NCBI GenBank assembly: GCA_903896745.1
Contig: CAITZA010000043.1
Location: 1-51,794 of the forward strand
Direction: 5' to 3'
Source of the DNA: an uncultured Desulfomonile sp.
GTDB taxonomy: Bacteria; Desulfobacterota; Desulfomonilia; Desulfomonilales; Desulfomonilaceae
Length of the DNA stretch: 51,794 bases
The translations under genes were made by a program, and so were the position numbers. This document shows, one piece after another, positions 28,601 to 34,270 of this stretch. The number at the start of each line of letters is the position of its first letter. The first letter of the stretch is position 1. The notes beneath the pieces were generated by a model. It did not search any database and was not told where the DNA came from. It worked only from the letters and a program-made list of their open reading frames with translations.

Positions 28601-30509
28601 AGAGGCCTCGCTCAAGTTGATCGACCTCGGACAAATCACAAAAAACGGGATTTTCGGAACAGGCTGTTGACGGATCTATCGCGCAACCTTTTGACGCCAA
28701 TCTCAGGGCGCCGAGATTATCTTTCTCGTATAGTTCCTTGCGTTCCCTGAGAGGCACACCGTCCCGCAAGCGGTCATGTTCCCTTGTGATGAGCAGCGAG
28801 GCCATTGGTGATCCGGCTGCCCTGGCCTTAATATTGACGGTTCGACCAATGACGACCGTTCCGGTATTCTCGATGGTAAGCCTTTGGTAGGTGTCGGTAA
28901 TGGCGCATGTTGAAACTATTTCGGAAGCGGTAAGATAGGCTGTTCCCAACTGGAGCCCCGATCGGAGTCCCCTAGATGTCAAATCCCCCAGCATACCCGC
29001 TATGAACGCGGTAGCCTGAGGCGAGGCCACACCGCCTGCAAAAAGAACAGATAACTCGCTCAAATCAAGGCCCGACTCCGCATGTTTCTCCAGTTCATCA
29101 AGGTTCGAACTCCACAGGGTAAGGCTACCGAGATTGCCAATATGTCCGCCGGATTCATTACCCTCAAAAACAAATCTCTTAAGCCCGGACTTGATCCCAT
29201 CCGAAAGCATCGCTGGCGCAGGACAATGCAGGTAGCACTTCACCCCAAGCGCCTCTATCCTCTTGGCAAGGTCAGGTCCACCGGCCGCAAGGATGGCAAA
29301 CTTCGGTGGTTTTTTTGACATTAACTGAAGATGGGCCTCGTACCGGTTGGCGTTTACATCCAGCCCCATCAGTCCAACGCCATACAAATCATTCGTCTTC
29401 TCCCAAGCCGCATCCATAGCCTGTCTGGCTATCGGTCCAGGCATGTTGCCAAGCGCCAGAAATGGCAAGGCCCCGCCTTTGGCCACCAACGCAAGAAAAT
29501 CGGCGTTGTCGCTGACATGCGCCATCGGCCCCTGAACGATGGGATATCGGGTTCCATGATCCCTGCTTAAAGCAGACCCCTCCGAAAACGGCCACGAGGT
29601 TTCCCCCTCGTTCATGCTCCTCCCAAACTCCTCCACTATCGCCGATACGCTTCCGAACCTTGACGCCAGATTCTTGCCGAGAATGATGTCCTCAGACAAA
29701 GGAAGCAGGCCCTCATCAATGTCAGGAGTGTTGGAAGGATTACCTATCGAGGTGTTGAGTCTGAAAAAATAGGATGGCAGTTCGTCGGGTGTTAAGGATT
29801 CCTCAATCTTGCGAAGCTCCCTGACGATTTTTGTCCCGACCCGCGAATACACCCTCAGAATTCTGGAGCCGCCTTCTCCCAGAGTAGATGTCGCCGGCAA
29901 TGCAAGCCCGGACAGGAATTTCTTGAGGTCTTCGGATAACGCAGATGATTCAGTCAGAAGAAGATGATTATCCAGAATCACGCCCGCAGCGCCGGCCCTC
30001 ACCGCCCCCGCCGCTGTCCTCAATGAAACGCCGCCCTGAAGAAGAACCGGAAGGTCTGACGACTGCAGTATCTTCTGAAGCAACACAAAACCATTCGTCT
30101 CGCTCACCCAACCGGGTCCCTCAGATCCACGAACAATAACTCCCGCAGCCCCCGCGTTTTTAACTATCGAAGCATGCTCGGCTTTACCAACTTCCACAAA
30201 TACTGGAAACGGATTCCTGGAAAGAATTCCATACTCCAGCGTCCGCAGGTCTTCTACATCATTCAGCGTAATTATCGCGAGCCGAACGTTTGGCGCCGCC
30301 GAATACCGCTCGAGCTCCCTCAAATTCACCCGAACACCGTAATTTACGTTTGCCGGGACCTCGATCAGGCATTGGCCAGCGGTAGCGTGATCCACAACCC
30401 CAAGCCCACCCGCCTGTCCAACTTCTACTATCAGACCGGAATCATTATTGAAATACGGGTTCACATATAGCAACGGAATCCTTAAACCGGAAACTCCAAT
30501 AGATCTCAT
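19695..30509 (-). CDS. 3604-aa single-chain lipid/polyketide megasynthase: NPD-like ER x2, KS, AT, second KS, ACP x2, KR, DH, Sfp-type PPTase
   Basis: Uninterrupted ORF with recognisable motifs for each domain (see domain features). Start overlaps the TetR stop (ATGA). Confidence 0.95.
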   Translation of the reverse strand: MRSIGVSGLRIPLLYVNPYFNNDSGLIVEVGQAGGLGVVDHATAGQCLIEVPANVNYGVRVNLRELERYSAAPNVRLAIITLNDVEDLRTLEYGILSRNPFPVFVEVGKAEHASIVKNAGAAGVIVRGSEGPGWVSETNGFVLLQKILQSSDLPVLLQGGVSLRTAAGAVRAGAAGVILDNHLLLTESSALSEDLKKFLSGLALPATSTLGEGGSRILRVYSRVGTKIVRELRKIEESLTPDELPSYFFRLNTSIGNPSNTPDIDEGLLPLSEDIILGKNLASRFGSVSAIVEEFGRSMNEGETSWPFSEGSALSRDHGTRYPIVQGPMAHVSDNADFLALVAKGGALPFLALGNMPGPIARQAMDAAWEKTNDLYGVGLMGLDVNANRYEAHLQLMSKKPPKFAILAAGGPDLAKRIEALGVKCYLHCPAPAMLSDGIKSGLKRFVFEGNESGGHIGNLGSLTLWSSNLDELEKHAESGLDLSELSVLFAGGVASPQATAFIAGMLGDLTSRGLRSGLQLGTAYLTASEIVSTCAITDTYQRLTIENTGTVVIGRTVNIKARAAGSPMASLLITREHDRLRDGVPLRERKELYEKDNLGALRLASKGCAIDPSTACSENPVFCDLSEVDQLERGLYLMGQGVCLLERKTTIDEIHHEIMDKGRDIFVMENPSNMRQSSPINTLGVTETIHEQPDSPAVPDMAAKTESVPTPPVETAAVASESIPAKSEPEQSEESEQVELHFRQSHEPIAVVGIGLRLPGSDSPESFWKYIIDQKNGIVKAPADRWRNIDYYYDPNPKVPDRTYSCIGGFVTDFEFDPLKFRIPPSVAKKMDRTQKLAVACVADALEDAGLKPEHLKGKKVGIVIGNSMGGETTDRYAERLSLPRAVDVLKESFKQAGLDPASGEAAIEIFRQRYLEGLPEITEDSLPGELPNVISGRVANVFNLEGPNFTVDAACASSLAAVMNAVNGLRAGFMEVALAGGVDAAMHPSSFIKFCKVGALSADGSRPFDSGANGFIMGEGAGILVMKRLSDAIRDNDRVYGVVLGVGSSSDGRGKGITAPNAAGQERAIRACLEAADVDPKSIGLIEAHGTSTPVGDKTELTLLDTFFREAGSANGSVGIGSVKSQIGHLKAGAGAAGIIKALLALYHRTLPPTINIRTPNPCIDWTNSPLKLLTDSEPWKTRNGNPRRSGVSAFGFGGTNFHVILQEFSPGLKLVPRNAPVAEKAETVEFVPPRWPKPANLRTEGEVWAVAGNTPEELEKRVKQLLGQINPSNFKQLSSDSRKNVSGFELRFGFGATDAEMVVKKLETIMDVIGDASKRAVLPARGISFAQGSAGRLKPGAAFLFPGQGSQYPFMFRDLADRFPIVARTFADADEILQALGLPSIISTVFPDEAALDRSAREESDPLRDTQILQPMILTADTAMFRLLESLGIKPAACAGHSLGEYAACVAAGVFSFRDALEAVAVRGREMARVSIADPGLMMSIPADARVVEEALAEVDGYVVAANKNSPKQTVISGETEAVKKAGELFKSRGLEGILVPVSAAFHSGVVAPAREPFMRTLEKLKVNPPTTPILSNVTGDFYPVGPAAPDRIRDLLGKQFAAPVEWVKTLRKMYSEGIKVYVECGPKRVMTNLTLDTLSSEALALPTNHPKKGGILQLMESLAALMVEGFDVDFEETGAVSSRVSTADKKPELRLVRADDIQQTVSAAPVSPTVKLIPSPLDLLLDDELEAIATRKEFGRYIEMQGSPIRALLKTGYQSFVENILPLEKTVQTVKSEGMDFTPVVISGVSAGLPSDVRFAFDRENLDDLILGKNFIKQVPEDGRVEMLDKNVERLYKGPQGEADLRAVDDISGVIQLAGFFNDGEIAKEYGLDDKLVAAMDVTTRLAVAAGLEALRDAGIPLVRQMKTTSTGKELPDSWALAPELRKETGVIFASAFPGMASLVDEVTRETAAKYGAGAKKRLIDFYAGLVERIRDDRERERVTRWFTQEFGKLAGSDDEDLYTFNRTFLLRVMSMAHGQLAQLLRAQGPNTHVDAACAGTTQAILLGRDWIRTGQANRVIIIAADDVAGRTLLPWIGSGFLAMGAATTNSSLSEAALPFDDRRHGLILGSAAVGIVLEKEQLIKNRGMESVASIEAGMVANSGFHGTRLDVDHISNVMEDMISKWEKQSGISREELAGKMFFMSHETYSPKRGGSADAEIKALRNTFGNSVTQIPIANTKGFTGHTMGVGVEDAVSLRCLQKRLLPPIPNLKTPDPDFQDLNLSRGGKCDAQYALRLAAGFGSQIVMSLYKAKSHEENRIVDLPTHREWLRKITGYDDPVVTVEDRTLKVAQRVAGAVEIVAHETLNIEQKQDSQDVAELSLSSSVHDTNQVRSEVLALLSEKTGYPADMLDTGLDLEADLGIDTVKQAEFITEVREKFEIPRIDGLKIAEFPTIEHIINFVLSHTASRSGATSPDDMPASQDSVNEAAVQEKILGLLSEKTGYPADMLDVELDLEADLGIDTVKQAEFITEVREAFDIPRIDGLKIADFPTIKHIIGFVMERRQSGIPAGETTVSAKPEVETRTETGPEINLYEARLVALPELNKTEPRTIDRFVVISGPNELAELLEKELVVSGHRDVSRIEEIGELHRFAGGATGIINLMGINPTDDLEKKSFEFFIELAGLFENGPAVLLTVVQEDGAYGFRSPQPDGFRIGALTGAAKSFAREYPETLSRIIDLNPSLSFGRQVEIIVKSLNSEYPLETATTGAGTLEAIRFIEASRDRDSNALNAGDVILVTGGARGITAECLKRLASNNSFTFALLGRTSQTPSSEGYANFSAEDWLKERDRVVERMKREGVSPTPVKVEKELSRMRGEGEVFRNISELKSMGSEVMYRSIDILDEKSVDDFVGDVASVCGRVDMVIHGAGLDVSKALRTKTLEQIELVYNVKVQGMWNVLRALEKHGLPPKRIIGFGSVSGRFGNIAQLDYSAANDSLAHLIRFISAGGETKASIIDWAPWAEIGMAVRGSVQATLENAGIDFIPPRAGAELLEAEILRRGSSREVLVAGKLGPFNKDAFEIPNALQTRDVIIGGQKANIIDLIPGEKIRVKVFLDPTHPLLDHHRINRAAVFPGVGGLELMRGAFQLLKPEAGNVTFSEVRYLQPLKVFRNDPFQAEIEVMSEDAPDSSNPTYKAKITSIFIDKEGRAFGEPRVHHQCRLQLAGADAPEWPEPEFWSQTLFVPYSEIYAQFFHGPAFRLLDHCSIEGGWNAIRFRYRDTDQRPDMFSDVIPAAVEAVFQAVAAFGMESHGVMALPIGIEKAIIHKADSIPFDGELTRREVITATSDQERSRFKFDGWIKDRDGNLMISLYGVEMIELEAKARFVGKLHESTVEIGTLIPDDESFGRPEILEFLTPDEIAEAKSKPSGKRQKEWLSGRIALKRSVSRLLAMEGKGGAPATDIRIFQDDFGKPFAELASQSGTRIGALSLTHSNGVAMAAAASVEHFAGFGIDVEKVERRTESWVGDYFDETEITLAGAGLDRWSTLNAIWSLKEASLKAIGVGLRYDLKDVIVSNIDSCGRARLEFRNQAGEAVNRMGLSEIEAWVEFRNDLVVARALMKN
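19698..20270 (-). other. Megasynthase domain: C-terminal Sfp/AcpS-type phosphopantetheinyl transferase
   Basis: LSLTHSNGVAMAAAAS, FGIDVEKVERR, AIWSLKEASLKAIGVGLRYDL. Confidence 0.9.
20420..21215 (-). other. Megasynthase domain DH-like double hotdog
   Basis: THPLLDHHRINRAAVFPGVGGLELMRGAF ... FFHGPAFRLLDHCSIEG ... DVIPAAVEAVFQAVAAFG. Confidence 0.75.
21330..22185 (-). other. Megasynthase domain KR (ketoreductase)
   Basis: VILVTGGARGITAECLKRL; MVIHGAGLDVSKAL; GFGSVSGRFGNIAQLDYSAANDSL. Confidence 0.9.
22867..23379 (-). other. Two tandem ACP domains with Thr at the canonical phosphopantetheine Ser position
   Basis: Both read DLEADLGIDTVKQAEFITEVRE. The codon is ACG in both, checked on the nucleotide sequence. 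Confidence 0.92.
23615..25160 (-). other. Megasynthase domain KS2 (divergent ketosynthase retaining the Cys-His-His set)
   Basis: THVDAACAGTTQAILLG; SHETYSPKRGGSADAEI; NTKGFTGHTMGVGVED; LAAGFGSQIVMSLYKA. Confidence 0.85.
25580..26500 (-). other. Megasynthase domain AT (malonyl-type acyltransferase)
   Basis: FLFPGQGSQYPFMFRDL; GHSLGEYAACVAAG; VRGREMARV; SAAFHSGVV, consistent with malonyl selectivity. Confidence 0.9.
26880..28275 (-). other. Megasynthase domain KS1 (ketosynthase)
   Basis: EPIAVVGIGLRLPGSDSPESFW; active Cys VDAACASSLAA; EAHGTSTPVGDKTEL; SVKSQIGHLKAGAGAAG; GFGGTNFHVILQE. Confidence 0.95.
28770..30509 (-). other. Megasynthase domains: two tandem 2-nitropropane-dioxygenase-like FMN TIM-barrels (PfaD/ER-like); the second is the more canonical
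   Basis: First: LIVEVGQAGGLGVVDHATAG...GAAGVIVRGSEGPG...LQGGVSLRTAAGAVRAGAAGVI. Second: YPIVQGPMAHVSDNADFLALVAKGGALPFLALGNM...FEGNESGGHIG...FAGGVASPQATAFIAGM...LQLGTAYL. Confidence 0.75.
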
Positions 30510-31465
30510 GATATCACCTTTAATATCCCGGCAGTCCCGGGCTCTTCGGGTTTGATCGCAAACCCGTAAAACAAAACCTCCCGAACGGTATCGATCTCGT
30601 CCACAAGTGAGCCTTCGCCTCCCTCATGGAGCCACTTCTGGATTACCCCGTTCAGGAATCCTATGATCCCAAAAAATACCGTGTAATAATTCATCTGTTT
30701 CAGCTTGCCTAGACGTGAAGCCTTCCAGCAACGCCTCTTCAAAGAAGGCAAAGCCCCTATAAGCTCCTGAATGAACTTCTCAGAAAACTCGCGACCAAAG
30801 TCCTTGTGCTCCTGAATGATCACCTTGAAAAACGCCGAATTCTTCTCGAAAAAACTGAGGTAAATCTTTATGATGCTCTCTATGATCTCGAGCACATCCT
30901 CCTGGCCGCTTAAACGCCTCTTCGCAAGCTCAATGAACTCACTCATCGTGTCGTCCTTGAGCGCTGTGAAAAGACCCTCCTTAGTACTGAAATAACGGTA
31001 GACAGTGCCTTTGGCTATCCCAGCGCGGTCCGCAATGCTGTCAATTGTCGAGGAATGAAACCCCTTCTCCGAGAACTCCGCCAACGCAGCCGCCAGGATA
31101 CGCTCACGAGCGTCCTTCTGCTTCTTGCGTTTGTGGGGCTCATGCTGCGTCGGACGCCTTAAACTCTGGAACAAAAGGTCCTCCAGTATCTCGTTACGCC
31201 TGACGCCAAGGTTTTCCACAGTCTCCAATACGCATCGGTAAAACTCCCTGATCAATGCGTCAGAGTAAATCGGGGCCACGGTGAGCGCCCCAAACACGCT
31301 TTCCACAAAAGCCAGCGTTGTCTCAGCCTTCGAATTTTCATCGAGCCCATCCTGGCTCAACTGGTCTGAAAGCAGCCTGATGAGTTGTGGAACGGCGAAA
31401 GTATCCTTGTGGGCCTTTGTGCGGGAAACGACATGACTGATCTGATCCTCTACCTTTTGATCCAT
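30506..31465 (-). CDS. TetR/AcrR-family regulator with about 115-aa N-terminal extension
   Basis: HTH: ARERILAAALAEFSEKGFHSSTIDSIADRAGIAKGTVYRYFSTKEGLFTAL, starting around residue 118. Confidence 0.93.
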   Translation of the reverse strand: MDQKVEDQISHVVSRTKAHKDTFAVPQLIRLLSDQLSQDGLDENSKAETTLAFVESVFGALTVAPIYSDALIREFYRCVLETVENLGVRRNEILEDLLFQSLRRPTQHEPHKRKKQKDARERILAAALAEFSEKGFHSSTIDSIADRAGIAKGTVYRYFSTKEGLFTALKDDTMSEFIELAKRRLSGQEDVLEIIESIIKIYLSFFEKNSAFFKVIIQEHKDFGREFSEKFIQELIGALPSLKRRCWKASRLGKLKQMNYYTVFFGIIGFLNGVIQKWLHEGGEGSLVDEIDTVREVLFYGFAIKPEEPGTAGILKVIS

Positions 31466-31522
31466 ACTCTCCTCACCAAATCCTGACGATAACGAACCAG
31501 ATCAATACATTAAATATTAATG

Positions 31523-31536
31523 ACTGACTGGTAAGT
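31523..31536. promoter_or_regulatory. Candidate TetR operator, imperfect palindrome ACTGACT/GGTAAGT
   Basis: Lies about 60 bp upstream of the TetR start; 5 of 7 positions are dyad-symmetric. Confidence 0.35.
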
Positions 31537-31683
31537 ATGATAATCTGTTTAACGAACATGCCCGGTTTTGTCAAGACTCTTGTGAGCTCCCACATCGTCC
31601 CCCACCTCAGACCAAAAAAAACAAATCCTCCATATTGGTCGGCATTTCTTTCAGGTATGACAAAAATGTAGCCTTTTCGGATG

Positions 31684-31744
31684 ATGTTTTGGCATAACGG
31701 ACTCGATCCGGCATACAGGATTCCAACCTTCGTGAAAACGACAG
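31684..31744 (-). repeat. Possible degraded partial copy (D) of the composite intergenic repeat
   Basis: Minus strand TCACGAAGGTTGGAATCCTGTATGCCGGATCGAGTCCG resembles the REP + ATGCCGGATCGAGTCCGGCAT core of copy B. Confidence 0.4.
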
Positions 31745-31889
31745 CGCAAGTCATTAATACTATTGGCCTTTATTTTGTTTATCGGCCATGTTTCATGTTT
31801 CTTACACAATACAAAGGAATTGGCGCCGTTATTGCTTCTTTATTTTGCAACCTTCAAGGCTAGTTTGCCACTCATTATACATACTCAGA

Positions 31890-31926
31890 AAAAGACCTTG
31901 GCTCCCACCTATCTCCAAGGTCTTTT
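31890..31926 (-). terminator. Rho-independent terminator, probably bidirectional, downstream of the alpha/beta hydrolase gene
   Basis: Perfect 12-bp stem AAAAGACCTTGG/CCAAGGTCTTTT, 13-nt loop, T-runs in both orientations. Confidence 0.85.
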
Positions 31927-31939
31927 ATTTTTTCTAGCG

Positions 31940-32818
31940 TTACGGGATGATTTTCAGGCCGGCCAGGAATTCAAAGACTGAATTGGCGGTATCGTGCGGT
32001 TTTTCCATGGGGACGAAATGGCTGGCGCCTTTAATACGATTTAGAGTCACATGAGGAACTTCACGCAGGAATTTGTTTGCGCAACCCTTGAGGAAGACGT
32101 CTGAGCTTTCGCCGTAAATTATAAGGACAGGGGTTTTGAGCAGACGCGGGTATTTCCATACACCCGCCGGACAGGCGGCAAAGCATTTTGATTCCCATTC
32201 CGGTTCGCATCTTATTCGGGTTAGACCGCTTGAAAGATCCTGAAAACCGTGTTCTATGTATGCGTTGAGAAATCCTTCTGACCAATTTTTGAAAGGGTGT
32301 CTGTTCAGGTATGCGTCGAGGACGGTTTGTTTTGATGGCCAGATTCGGGTTCGCCGGGCGGCGCCGGAGATTATGGGGAAAAGGTTTGTCATTCCGAGCT
32401 TCTGGGCCCCGAATAGGATCAGGTTCATGTATTGCGGCATAATGGTCGGGTCTATAAGGATAAGCGCCTGAAAGAGTTCGGGGCGCCTGGCCGCCAGCAT
32501 CATGCTTGTCACAGCTCCAAGGGAGTGACCGATAGCCACGACAGGCAGGCTGAGGTGACTCAGGAAATCGCCCAGATCGTTTGCAAAGACATCCCAGTTC
32601 TTGAGGGTTGAGGGATCAGACGGGACGGTGGTTTTACCGTGACCTCTGTAATCCATCCCGACGAGCCTGAGCCTTGAGGCGAGAATCCTGGCCAGTGGCG
32701 AATATGCGCCGGCGCAGAAGCCTGTCGCGTGGGCGAAATGAGCAAGCGGCCCTCTGCCTCCCCAGTCAAGATAGGCAAATGTTCCGTCCTTAACCTCAAC
32801 AGATTTCTGAACGGCCAT
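31940..32818 (-). CDS. Alpha/beta hydrolase
   Basis: VVAIGHSLGAVTSMML nucleophile elbow; VLIIYGESSDVF; GASHFVPMEKPHD. Confidence 0.92.
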   Translation of the reverse strand: MAVQKSVEVKDGTFAYLDWGGRGPLAHFAHATGFCAGAYSPLARILASRLRLVGMDYRGHGKTTVPSDPSTLKNWDVFANDLGDFLSHLSLPVVAIGHSLGAVTSMMLAARRPELFQALILIDPTIMPQYMNLILFGAQKLGMTNLFPIISGAARRTRIWPSKQTVLDAYLNRHPFKNWSEGFLNAYIEHGFQDLSSGLTRIRCEPEWESKCFAACPAGVWKYPRLLKTPVLIIYGESSDVFLKGCANKFLREVPHVTLNRIKGASHFVPMEKPHDTANSVFEFLAGLKIIP

Positions 32819-32865
32819 GACGGGCTCCAGGCTTCTAACAACTCCAGGATGGTTTGATAAACAAA

Positions 32866-32901
32866 AATGGCAAGAGTTTCTTCGATGAATCCCTTGCCAT
32901 T
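32866..32901 (-). terminator. Stem-loop terminator for the RRM gene
   Basis: AATGGCAAG/CTTGCCATT 9-bp stem, followed by TTTTT on the minus strand. Confidence 0.75.
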
Positions 32902-32929
32902 ACTATAAGCCAAGAAAGAGTATCGGGTC

Positions 32930-33247
32930 TTACCAGCGTGATCTACCGCCGTCCCTTCTCTGACCGCCACCACCGCCACCGCCACCGCCTCTGGTGTTGG
33001 TTTTTGGACGGGCTTCATTGACCTTCAGGCTTCTGCCGTTAAAGTCCTTCGAATCAAGCTCCTGAACGGCCTTGAGTCCTTCTTCACGGTTTGACATTTC
33101 GATGAAACCAAATCCACGGGATCTGCCGGTGAACTGGTCCGATATGATCTTTGCCGAATCTACCGTGCCATAGGTCTGGAAAAGGCCCTTGAGTTCGTCC
33201 TCTGTTGCGTTGAAAGGCAGGTTACCTACATAAATGTTTATACTCAT
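32930..33247 (-). CDS. RRM-type RNA-binding protein with Gly-rich tail
   Basis: IYVGNLPFNATEDELKGLFQTYGTVDSAKIISDQFTGRSRGFGFIEM (RNP2 and RNP1); tail GGGGGGGGGQRRDGGRSRW. Confidence 0.95.
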   Translation of the reverse strand: MSINIYVGNLPFNATEDELKGLFQTYGTVDSAKIISDQFTGRSRGFGFIEMSNREEGLKAVQELDSKDFNGRSLKVNEARPKTNTRGGGGGGGGGQRRDGGRSRW

Positions 33248-33588
33248 TCTCTAACTCCTAAAAAAATGGCGCCGTCGAATCATGGTAGGCGCGGTAAAAT
33301 GTTACGAACAAGGGCTTTTTGTGAACGGGGATAAACCAGAAGTGAACCTTGGTGTGTCAATCCGCGGCACGGGCTCCTATGTCCTAGGATCTTAATCGTT
33401 GTATAACGCCCGAGTCCTAACGAGAGGTCTACTGGAGAAACACAAGATAAGCTTGCGTGTATTTTATTTACAGGAAGCCTTTTTGTCAATCTATGTTTAT
33501 GCCCTAACGCATTGATGATTGCCAATAAGTCTCATTAACGTCTACAATAATTACCTATATAATGTGACAGAAAAAAGGAGCGCGTAGG

Positions 33589-34026
33589 ATGTCCCGATTC
33601 AATCCGTCCGATCCCGACTTTGAGAGGCGAGTGCGCCAGAGTTTTGGCGAGCAGAGGATAATGCAAACCCTCGGCGCGAGCATCACCCGGGTAATGCCCG
33701 GGGAGACAGTTATTGAGCTTGATTATGGGGCTCACCTCACCCAGCAGCATGGGTATCTGCATGCGGGTGTTGTCACCACGATTGCAGACAGCGCCTGCGG
33801 GTACGCGGCCTACACCCTGATGCCGGCGTTGTCTGAGGTTTTGTCGGTGGAGTTCAAGACAAATTTCCTTTCACCGGCCAGGGGGAACAGGTTCGTGGCT
33901 ACCGGTCAGGTAATAAAACCCGGTCGAACCCTTACAATATGTAAAGCCGAGGTAGTGGCTCACGACGATAATGAGACCAGACTGGTGCTGATAATGCAAG
34001 CCACCATGATATGTATACAGCGATAA
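33589..34026 (+). CDS. PaaI-family hotdog thioesterase
   Basis: QQHGYLHAGVVTTIADSACGYAAYTLMPALSEVLSVEFKTNFLSPARG. Confidence 0.88.
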   Translation: MSRFNPSDPDFERRVRQSFGEQRIMQTLGASITRVMPGETVIELDYGAHLTQQHGYLHAGVVTTIADSACGYAAYTLMPALSEVLSVEFKTNFLSPARGNRFVATGQVIKPGRTLTICKAEVVAHDDNETRLVLIMQATMICIQR

Positions 34027-34270
34027 TTTTTCCGGAAAAATTTCTTAACATACCATTTGGAATGTTATAAGATCCCGGCAGTAAGGGTCTTGTTCAAATC
34101 ATACCCCGGAAATACTCCCTGATTTCTTTGCGTGTGAGTTTGTAAACATTACGCGCCCACTGAAAGATTTATCCGCTCTGAATCCGAAATATTAGCATAA
34201 TTATACGGTGTTATGGGGATGATAGGTTCGTACTGATTATAGCCGTAACTTACCCAAAAGGAGCCTGAAA

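Noticed and set aside
20000-30470. Many 60-136 aa plus-strand ORFs across the megasynthase
   Set aside because: All antisense to a continuous ORF with domain support. Similar pairs near 22.8-23.4 kb simply reflect the duplicated ACPs.
32955-33000. Short GCC/CACC repeats suggesting a microsatellite or CRISPR-like structure
   Set aside because: It is the poly-Gly coding tract of the RRM protein. No spaced direct repeats consistent with CRISPR were seen anywhere in the window.
32560-33018. 152-aa minus-strand ORF bridging the RRM and hydrolase genes
   Set aside because: Out-of-frame overlap with two well-supported genes and the terminator; N-terminal PTPEAVAVAVVAV is the Gly-rich tail read in another frame.
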